Shown here: positions 58,429 through 64,000 of the stretch, in pieces
Layout of the letters: every line of letters begins with the position of its first letter
Numbering within the stretch: position 1 is the stretch's first letter
Assembly: GCA_937886715.1 (NCBI GenBank)
Contig: CAKZZD010000002.1
Span: 99,659-163,658, forward strand
Direction of reading: 5' to 3'
From: an uncultured Bacteroidales bacterium
GTDB lineage: Bacteria; Bacteroidota; Bacteroidia; Bacteroidales; P3
Length of the DNA: 64,000 bases
Position numbers and translations under genes: made by a program
The notes under the pieces: model-generated
The model's input: only the letters and a program-made list of their open reading frames with translations
What the model was told of the DNA's origin: nothing
The model's database searches: none

Positions 58429-58833
58429 ATGAAAGTTAAGACAGATTTCGTTACAAACAGTTCTTCGACTAACTTTATTGTTATGTCGAAAGGGGTTCCG
58501 ACGCTGCAAGCTTTTCTTCGAGCAGTAGGTATTTCTCAGGAATCAATGTTTCTGGATGTTTTTGTACGTCTGTTCAAGTGCTTCAAGGATGATATGACTC
58601 CTGGACTATTGTATGCGCGAAAGTATCATTGCAGTACGGTAGATGAATACGTGGAAAAGCACTGCAGCCAGGACACGGTTGCACGCGTGAAGGAAGCAGA
58701 AACCAAGGGCTATGACATCTATATCGGAGATTTGGCCAGCGACAACGATGCGATAGAGTCGCTGTTCTGCTGTGATTCATTTGTGATAGACAACGGGAAA
58801 TTGATTATTGATGCTACAGAAGACGCTTGGTGA
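58429..58833 (+). CDS. Small protein with KTDFVTNSSS N-terminal motif
   Basis: A 134-residue protein starting MKVKTDFVTNSSSTNFIVMS. The motif K-x-D-F-V-T-N-S-S-S-x-x-F at the extreme N-terminus is shared by many otherwise unrelated small bacterial proteins, and resembles a leader or recognition sequence. Here the gene overlaps by 23 bp a radical SAM/SPASM gene, which would fit a modified-peptide precursor or a partner protein. Two Cys (FCCDSF) lie near the end. That it is a substrate is a hypothesis. Confidence 0.6.
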   Translation: MKVKTDFVTNSSSTNFIVMSKGVPTLQAFLRAVGISQESMFLDVFVRLFKCFKDDMTPGLLYARKYHCSTVDEYVEKHCSQDTVARVKEAETKGYDIYIGDLASDNDAIESLFCCDSFVIDNGKLIIDATEDAW

Positions 58834-60016
58834 TGTTGTCGTAGGCGAGCATCCAGCCCAGCACTACAAAACAGTGTTTAGCAGAAAGACCGGATTCTTT
58901 GTCAGGTTGGAGGATGATGGATATGATGAGCCTTTTTGGTCGGAAGACGGACCAGAACTATTAGACCTGTCAATTACCAATTATTGTGAAAGATGTTGCA
59001 ACTTCTGCTATAGGCAAGCGAATCCTTCAGGAATGCACATTTCGTTGAAGGATGTTGAAAAGGTAGTAAAGCAGGCAAAGGAATGTGGCGTATTACAGAT
59101 TGCTTTGGGTGGAGGCAATCCTAACCAACATCCGGATTTTGTTGAGATTCTACGGTTAATTCGTGAGCAAGGTATAGTGCCATCATATACCTCGAATGGC
59201 GAAAGGCTGTCAGATGAGATATTGAAAGCTACGAAAGAATACTGTGGTGCAATGGCGCTGAGCTTATATCCGCCTTACGATGGCTATGAAGAGATGGCTC
59301 GGAGGATTACAGGCTATGGTATTAAGCTTAACGTACATGTAATACTGAAAAGTGATACTATTGATTTGCTGACGTCCTGGTTTGAGGAAGCTCCAGAATG
59401 GTTTTCGTATATCAATGCTGTTATTGTTTTGAATTATAAGCCTATAGGCGGATTCCCGGGACTGGCTACAAGAGACGGAGAACGATTGAAGGCTTTCTAT
59501 GAAAGTGCAACTATATGCAAATCGGTGAAGATTGGATTTGACAGTTGTTGTGTTCCTGGAATAGTGACTTGGATGAATGCTAAACCAGCACTTATTGACT
59601 CGTGTGAGGCGGCAAGGTTTTCTGCTTTCGTAAGTGAGGATATGAAGATGTATCCTTGCTCGTTTATGGTGAACACTGAGCAATATGGAGATTTGAGAAA
59701 AGAGAGTTTGCTGGATATATGGCGGTCTCATCCAGCATTTGTAAATCATAGAGAATCGATACTCCACAATTCTTGTACGGGATGTAAACACCGTACGGTA
59801 TGTAATGGTGGGTGCGTGTTTATGCCTGAAATAAACCAGTGTAGTTCTGGTGGTGGGCCTGGTGGCGGCGAGCATCGAGCATATCACGGACGGGAAGCCG
59901 CAGAAGAAGGATGTGCTGCAGTTCATCGGCCGTACGGTGCAGCTGGAGCAGCGGAACGCTGCGATGAACTATTTCATCGGGGTGATTGTGGAGAAGATGC
60001 GGGCTGCGGGGATTGA
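58811..60016 (+). CDS. Radical SAM/SPASM protein, C-terminus fused by recombination
   Basis: ATG 58811 chosen over a TTG at 58808. NYCERCCNFCYRQA holds the Cys-x3-Cys-x2-Cys cluster site; VLQIALGGGNPNQHPDF follows the SAM-binding region; near the end SCTGCKHRTVCNGGCVFMPE and INQC match the SPASM auxiliary iron-sulfur site. Residues 1-344 are normal; from about 59842 the frame runs out of phase through a nucleotidyltransferase gene (GGGPGGGEHRAYHGREAAEE and onward) to a chance stop at 60016. The native stop has been lost, so the last 57 residues are foreign. Activity of the core may be retained. Confidence 0.8.
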   Translation: MLQKTLGDVVVGEHPAQHYKTVFSRKTGFFVRLEDDGYDEPFWSEDGPELLDLSITNYCERCCNFCYRQANPSGMHISLKDVEKVVKQAKECGVLQIALGGGNPNQHPDFVEILRLIREQGIVPSYTSNGERLSDEILKATKEYCGAMALSLYPPYDGYEEMARRITGYGIKLNVHVILKSDTIDLLTSWFEEAPEWFSYINAVIVLNYKPIGGFPGLATRDGERLKAFYESATICKSVKIGFDSCCVPGIVTWMNAKPALIDSCEAARFSAFVSEDMKMYPCSFMVNTEQYGDLRKESLLDIWRSHPAFVNHRESILHNSCTGCKHRTVCNGGCVFMPEINQCSSGGGPGGGEHRAYHGREAAEEGCAAVHRPYGAAGAAERCDELFHRGDCGEDAGCGD

Positions 60017-60863
60017 GGCGGTGCTGGTGAAGGGACAGGGGGTGGCGCAGTGCTACGAGCGTCCGCTGTGGCGGTCGTGCGGGGATGTGGACTTGTTTCT
60101 GAGCGACGAGAACTATGAGCGGGCGAAGGCGTTCCTTACTCCCTTGGCTGCGTCGGTCGAGGAGGAATATGTGCGGGAGAAGCATCTGGGGATGACCATC
60201 GACCCGTGGGTGGTGGAGCTGCACGGGAGGCTGTACAGCGGACTGTCGGGGAGGATTGAGCGGGAGCTGGACGGGGTGTATCGCGAGACGTTCGAAGTCC
60301 CCGAGCCCCCTAAAGGGGAGCGTAAGGTGGTGGTGCGGTCGTGGGATAACAGCGGTGTGCGGGTGCCTCAGTTGGCGGTGGAGAACGATGTATTCTATGT
60401 GTTTACGCATATCTTGCAGCATTTCTATAAGGGGGGCATCGGCCTGCGGCAGATTTGTGATTGGTGCAGGTTGCTGTGGACGTATCGTTCGGAGTTGGAT
60501 GTGGCGAAGCTGGAAGGTCGGTTGCGACGGGCTGGGCTGATGAGTGAGTGGCGGGCGTTCTATAATCTGGCAAGCAGGTATCTTGGTATGCCAGATTTGG
60601 ATTCAAGTTTAATGTTTCAGGATCCAAGATATGACAAGAAGGCGGACAGGATTATGGAGTTCGTGATAATGTCGGGGAACTTCGGGCACAACAGGGATCA
60701 TTCGTATTTCGAGAAGTATCCGTATCTGGTGAGGAAGTGCGTCTCCTTCGGCCGTCGCGTGGGTGACCTGGCCCGCCACGCGAGGATCTTCCCGCTGGAC
60801 TCGCTGCGGTTCTCGTTCGCCATTATGTGGAACGGGGTGAGGAGTGCGATACGTGGCGAATGA
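59850..60863 (+). pseudogene. NTP_transf_5 nucleotidyltransferase, N-terminally truncated second copy
   Basis: Begins in frame at the equivalent of residue 47 of the copy at 54216 (VVGLVAASIEHITDGKPQKK), the first part being replaced by the radical SAM gene. From there it is complete: LVKGQGVAQCYERPLWRSCG with DVDLFLS, WVVELHGRLYSGLSGRIERE and a tail identical in plan to the first copy. A palindromic microinsert CCCCCTAAAGGGG (60305-60317) adds EPPKGE-type residues. An internal GTG could start a 337-residue protein, but without the N-terminal 46 residues function is doubtful. Confidence 0.7.
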
Positions 60864-60880
60864 TATTCGCTGGTTTTTTA

Positions 60881-61610
60881 GGTCACACAGATAGCACAGA
60901 TTACACAGATATTATTGATATTAACCCTTTAGCTGTTTTCTTAGATATTGATGATTTGTTCTCTTTTACATAAGTGTCCTTGAAAGCGAGCTTTCAGATA
61001 CACTTTATAAAAATAGAACCTTTGCTCTTGGCAAAGCAGTATTGCAATACTGTCATCAATATCAGTAAGAATATTCTGTGGCATCCGTGGTATCTGTGCG
61101 AGATAAGATATTTATGACAGACAACGAACTTACATACGAAATCAGAGGCGCAGTATTTGACGTTTACAACGAGCTTGGTCCAGGTTTGCTGGAATCCGTG
61201 TATGAAGAAGCCTTGGCTTTTGAGTTGCAGAAACGTGGCCTACGGGTGGATAGACAGATGGAAGTGTCTATTCGCTATAAGGGCAATGAACTCAAAACCC
61301 CTCTTCGTTTGGACTTACTTGTCAACAATCAGGTTATTGTTGAACTTAAGTCTGTCGAAGAGATGAAGCCGGTGTTTGCAAAACAACTGCTTACATACCT
61401 AAGGCTTCTTGATAAGAGAGTGGGTCTGCTGGTGAATTTCAATACGAGCAACCTGCGCGAAGGCATCAAGCGTATTGTGAATTGATATGGGTAGAGACTC
61501 GTCGTGCGCCAGCCGTTTGCCGTGAGGCAAACAAAAATCCGTGAAATCCGTGAAATCTGTGTGAAAGAACGGTTTGGGTCACACAGATAGCACAGATGAC
61601 ACAGAAAGAT
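60881..61610. mobile_element. Repeat-bounded unit carrying the second GxxExxY gene
   Basis: GGTCACACAGATAGCACAGA at 60881-60900 recurs exactly at 61577-61596, both followed by TxACACAGA-type repeats. Inverted counterparts (GGTATCTGTGCG at 61089-61100; CCGTGAAATCTGTGTGAA at 61548-61565) lie directly outside the gene. The GxxExxY gene thus sits within a nest of CACAGA/TCTGTG repeats, as its relative at 2528 sits within AACATC/GATGTT arms. Transposition is inferred. Confidence 0.55.
61114..61485 (+). CDS. GxxExxY family protein, second copy
   Basis: A 123-residue protein; ATG 61114 chosen, since the codons from 61078 translate the repeat. GPGLLESVYEEALAFELQKR holds the G-x-x-E-x-x-Y motif; RLDLLVNNQVIVELKSVEEM is the nuclease-like core with E-x-K; RVGLLVNFNTSNLREGIKRI ends the domain. 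It is related to but clearly different from the copy at 2528. It is flanked by CACAGA-type repeats and lies between a truncated gene and an AlbA_2 gene. Cellular role of the family is not known. Confidence 0.88.
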   Translation: MTDNELTYEIRGAVFDVYNELGPGLLESVYEEALAFELQKRGLRVDRQMEVSIRYKGNELKTPLRLDLLVNNQVIVELKSVEEMKPVFAKQLLTYLRLLDKRVGLLVNFNTSNLREGIKRIVN

Positions 61611-61629
61611 TCCGCATCAAGTGCGGAAT
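61609..61629. terminator. Perfect palindrome ATTCCGCA-TCAAG-TGCGGAAT
   Basis: An eight-base-pair stem with a five-base loop at the right end of the repeat unit, followed by GAGTTTTG. It could act as a terminator for the GxxExxY gene or simply be the end of the repeat element; the T-run is short. Confidence 0.35.
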
Positions 61630-61712
61630 GAGTTTTGAACACGAATGATCACGAATTGGCCATTAATATGCAGCTTGGTAGCGATATTGTTGGGGCAAAA
61701 AAGGAATACGAT

Positions 61713-63203
61713 ATGACTATAGAAGAGATACAGAAATCGACGGAGTTTCAGGTGTTTGACCGGAAGAGTGCCCGCATCGACGCGAAGGCTCTGGCAATCA
61801 CCATCATCGCCTTCGCCAATGCAGATGGCGGAAGGATTGTAATCGGTGTGGAGGATGACGGGACGCTGACGGGTGTGGATGGTAAGACGGAGCACGTGAA
61901 TGAACTGCTGAGGGCTTCGTATGATTATTGTGTGCCTTCCATAGCGACCTCTACGGAGTATATGGAGGTGACGGACGTAAATGGGCAGCCCAACCATATC
62001 ATACTGATGACGGTGCCGCAAAGTGTCAGGGTTCACGCGAACCAGGCGGATGAGGTGTATTACCGTGTGGGCGACAAGTCGAAGAAACTGAACTTCGAGC
62101 AGCGTATGCAGTTGGTGTATGCCAAGGGTGAACACTACTACGAGGATGCTCCGGTGAACAATGCAGGCTGGGAGGACTTGGATATGGCGTTGGTGGAGGA
62201 TTACATGAAGGTGATTGGCTACGGCAAGGGCGCTGAGACGTATATACGCGAGAACGGGTATGTGGTAAAGAAGGAGGACTACAGGGGGCGTGAATACGAA
62301 GCTTTGACGGGTGCTGCGGTGCTGCTGTTTGGCAAGAATCCGCAGCGGTTCTTCCAGCGGGCGCAGGTGCGGGTGATTCGCTATGACGGTACAGAGGCTA
62401 AGGTGGGGACGGAGATGAACGTGGTGAAGGATGAGATTTTCACCGGCCCTATCCTGAAACTGACCAACGACGTGCTGGCTTTTGTGAAAACGCAGATCAG
62501 GGAGCATACGTATTTGGGATCTGACGGACGGTTCCGCACAGATGCGCAATACCCAGAGTTCTGCTGGACTGAGGTGTGCGTGAATGCGATTTGCCACAGG
62601 GACTATAGCATTCTGGGGACGGACATTCAGGTGAAGTTGTTCGATGACCATATCACGGTGGAAAGCCCGGGCATCCTGCCTGGCTTGGTGAGACCGTATA
62701 ACATTCGGGAGATGCACTTCTCGAGGAACCCGAAGATCGCATTGTATATGCGTTCGTATAAGCTGGTGAAGGAGTTTGGAGAGGGCGTGGACAGGATGTT
62801 CCGTGAGATGGAGTATGCCGGACTTCCTGCGCCGGAGTACAGGCAGAATGAGTTTATGGTGTATGCCACAATTAGGCAGAATCGTAGTGCCGTGACTACG
62901 GGGAGTGGACTGACATGTCAAGTGACAGGTCAAGTGACAGGTCAAGTGACAGGTCAAGTAGCAGGTCAAGTAAAAGATTCTGTACGGCGCTTGATTCTGG
63001 CTCTTGGCGACAAAACTCTTACTCGGAAACAAATAATGGAATTGCTCTCTTTAAAGGGCAGAGACAATTTCCGCGTTAATTATTTGGAGCCTGCTATGGA
63101 AGAAGGGATTGTGTTAAAACTCTATCCGGATTCAGGTAATCGTCCTGACCAGGCATATCACTTGACGGAAAAGGGGTTGAAATTGTGGGCGGAACTAAAA
63201 TAA
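61713..63203 (+). CDS. AlbA_2/Schlafen-type DNA-binding ATPase-like transcriptional regulator
   Basis: About 496 residues from ATG 61713; in-frame starts at 61635 and 61668 lie in repeat-derived sequence. The N-terminal AlbA_2 domain (FDRKSARIDAKALAITIIAF, ANADGGRIVIGVEDDGT) is followed by a GHKL-like ATP-binding C-terminal domain (TEVCVNAICHRDYSILGTDI, ITVESPGILPG, KEFGEGVDRMFREME), a Thr-Gly-Gln-Val tandem linker (62917-62972, 12-bp units GTCAAGTGACAG) and a winged helix (LTRKQIMELLSLKGRDNFRV). Such proteins are frequent in Bacteroidales accessory regions; targets are unknown. Confidence 0.8.
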   Translation: MTIEEIQKSTEFQVFDRKSARIDAKALAITIIAFANADGGRIVIGVEDDGTLTGVDGKTEHVNELLRASYDYCVPSIATSTEYMEVTDVNGQPNHIILMTVPQSVRVHANQADEVYYRVGDKSKKLNFEQRMQLVYAKGEHYYEDAPVNNAGWEDLDMALVEDYMKVIGYGKGAETYIRENGYVVKKEDYRGREYEALTGAAVLLFGKNPQRFFQRAQVRVIRYDGTEAKVGTEMNVVKDEIFTGPILKLTNDVLAFVKTQIREHTYLGSDGRFRTDAQYPEFCWTEVCVNAICHRDYSILGTDIQVKLFDDHITVESPGILPGLVRPYNIREMHFSRNPKIALYMRSYKLVKEFGEGVDRMFREMEYAGLPAPEYRQNEFMVYATIRQNRSAVTTGSGLTCQVTGQVTGQVTGQVAGQVKDSVRRLILALGDKTLTRKQIMELLSLKGRDNFRVNYLEPAMEEGIVLKLYPDSGNRPDQAYHLTEKGLKLWAELK

Positions 63204-63212
63204 TTGAAAACT

Positions 63213-63887
63213 ATGATACTGAAATGGATATTTGACAGAGTGGTCTCCCTGTTTGGGCTGCTGTTTCTGTGGCCGGTGCTGCTGGTGGTGGCCATCCTGA
63301 TTAAGGTGAAGATGCCGGGCGGACCGGTGCTGTTCGTGCAGAAGCGCGTGGGGCTTGGAGGCAAGTTGTTCAACTGCCATAAGTTCCGGACGATGACGGT
63401 GAAGCATAATGGCTCAACGGTTTCGGTGGCGGGGGACAGCCGTATTACGCCTCTGGGAGCGAAGCTGCGGCACTGGAAGTTGGACGAGCTGCCGGGGCTG
63501 TGGGATGTGTTCATCGGCAAGATGAGTTTCGTGGGGCCACGGCCGGACGTGCCTGGGTATGCGGACAAGCTGGTGGGCGATGACCGCGATGTGCTGAAGC
63601 TGCGGCCAGGGATTACGGGACCGGCGACGCTGAAGTATCGGCTGGAAGACGAGTACCTTGCGAATGCGAGGACGCTGGTCGCCAACCTTAACCATAACGA
63701 TAACGTTAACTTTGACAAGATGAGTGATCAAGAGGTGGCGGTGTGGTATAATGACAACGTGATTTACCCGGACAAGGTGCGGCTGAATTGCTATTACTAT
63801 CGGCACTATTCGTTCGTGAAGGATATTCAGATGATTCTGTGCACCGTGCTGGGCCGGAAGATGAAGTATGCGGGGGAAGTGATTTAG
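63213..63887 (+). CDS. Initiating sugar phosphate transferase, PglC/WcaJ type (second copy)
   Basis: A 224-residue bacterial sugar transferase; ATG 63213 matches the start of the first copy (LKWIFDRVVSLFGLLFLWPV). RVGLGGKLFNCHKFRTMTVK, LRHWKLDELPGLWDVFIGKM, SFVGPRPDVPGYADKLVGDD and KLRPGITGPATLKYRLEDE are conserved. Relative to the copy at 53564 it lacks the HPSTGSRGW insert and carries NLNHNDNVNFDKM (63687-63722), coded partly by AACGATAACG repeats, at the other variable site. DNA identity between copies is high over long patches. Confidence 0.9.
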   Translation: MILKWIFDRVVSLFGLLFLWPVLLVVAILIKVKMPGGPVLFVQKRVGLGGKLFNCHKFRTMTVKHNGSTVSVAGDSRITPLGAKLRHWKLDELPGLWDVFIGKMSFVGPRPDVPGYADKLVGDDRDVLKLRPGITGPATLKYRLEDEYLANARTLVANLNHNDNVNFDKMSDQEVAVWYNDNVIYPDKVRLNCYYYRHYSFVKDIQMILCTVLGRKMKYAGEVI

Positions 63888-63923
63888 GACGAATTTGAAA
63901 TCAAATTAAACTTATAACATATT

Positions 63924-64000
63924 ATGTCAGAAAGAAAAATGATTAACTTGTGCCTTGCTCACATGAGCGAGGAGGGTTGGGAACAGAAGTACATCAAGGA
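63924..64000 (+). CDS. DegT/DnrJ/EryC1 aminotransferase, N-terminal part (cut by window edge)
   Basis: Only the first 25 codons are present: MSERKMINLCLAHMSEEGWE followed by QKYIK. The L-C-L-A-H-M-S start is shared with the LegC/PglE-type aminotransferase at 43844 (LLCLCHMSGNESKFV). In Bacteroidales an initiating PglC-type transferase is often followed by such an aminotransferase. Family call rests on this short stretch. Confidence 0.65.
   Translation, partial: MSERKMINLCLAHMSEEGWEQKYIK

Noticed and set aside
1..64000. tRNA or integrase-linked attachment site for the defence island
   Set aside because: No tRNA-like cloverleaf, tyrosine recombinase or serine integrase gene was seen in the window.

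Overview
The window reads as a Bacteroidales chromosome (Prevotella or Bacteroides type). Support comes from several Bacteroidetes -7 boxes (TAnnTTTG) ahead of genes, lipoproteins with a Cys lipobox and fimbrillin-like layout, a smalltalk-type small protein, GxxExxY and DUF1016 genes, and surface-polysaccharide genes typical of the order. No rRNA, tRNA or CRISPR array was seen. The species cannot be fixed from the sequence.

Layout. 0-0.6 kb: tail of a GHMP sugar kinase and a rhamnose/fucose-type mutarotase. 0.6-1.4 kb: gene debris, including an rmlA stub. 1.4-6.1 kb: the three-gene UDP-N-acetyl-L-fucosamine pathway (fnlA/capE, fnlB/capF, fnlC/capG), invaded by small palindromic elements, a GxxExxY gene and an in-frame DUF559 cassette inside capF. 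6.1-7.9 kb: two paralogous lipoproteins. 7.9-10.1 kb: a frameshifted Bro-N gene, a wecB stub and a DUF1016 nuclease gene broken by a TAG. 10.3-11.5 kb: a sugar 4,6-dehydratase (legB-like). 11.6-12.4 kb: three small unknown genes. 12.4-14.4 kb (minus strand): a peptidoglycan-hydrolase/smalltalk group.

14.6-30.3 kb is a defence island: a three-gene Detocs system (TPR-kinase, free receiver, receiver-nucleosidase), an N6-adenine methylase with a small PD-(D/E)xK nuclease, and a seven-gene cluster with four TIR-type proteins, a SLOG-like protein, a small membrane protein and a HEPN-like protein. The last cluster is the best candidate for an undescribed system; it looks like a multi-TIR Thoeris relative with a split effector.

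30.6-53.6 kb is a surface-polysaccharide locus: pyruvyltransferases, FrhB-like iron-sulfur proteins, sugar-transfer-associated ATP-grasp proteins, a Wzy-like polymerase, a MurJ-type flippase, glycosyltransferases, and then an operon for a CMP-nonulosonic acid, most likely legionaminic-type (aminotransferase, GNAT, NeuC/LegG, NeuB/LegI, NeuA/LegF, PtmE). Three long poly-G tracts lie in coding sequence here (39.4, 42.7 and 45.6 kb) and look like phase-variation switches; one is in an OFF configuration in this sequence. A beta-helix lipoprotein and an initiating sugar transferase close the block.

53.6-64 kb: an initiating sugar transferase and a nucleotidyltransferase-fold gene occur twice, flanking a second defence-like insert (TIR-like STAND NTPase, two small proteins, radical SAM/SPASM protein). 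The radical SAM gene runs without its own stop into the truncated second nucleotidyltransferase copy, a clear recombination junction. A second GxxExxY unit, an AlbA_2/Schlafen-type regulator, the second sugar transferase and the start of a DegT-type aminotransferase end the window.
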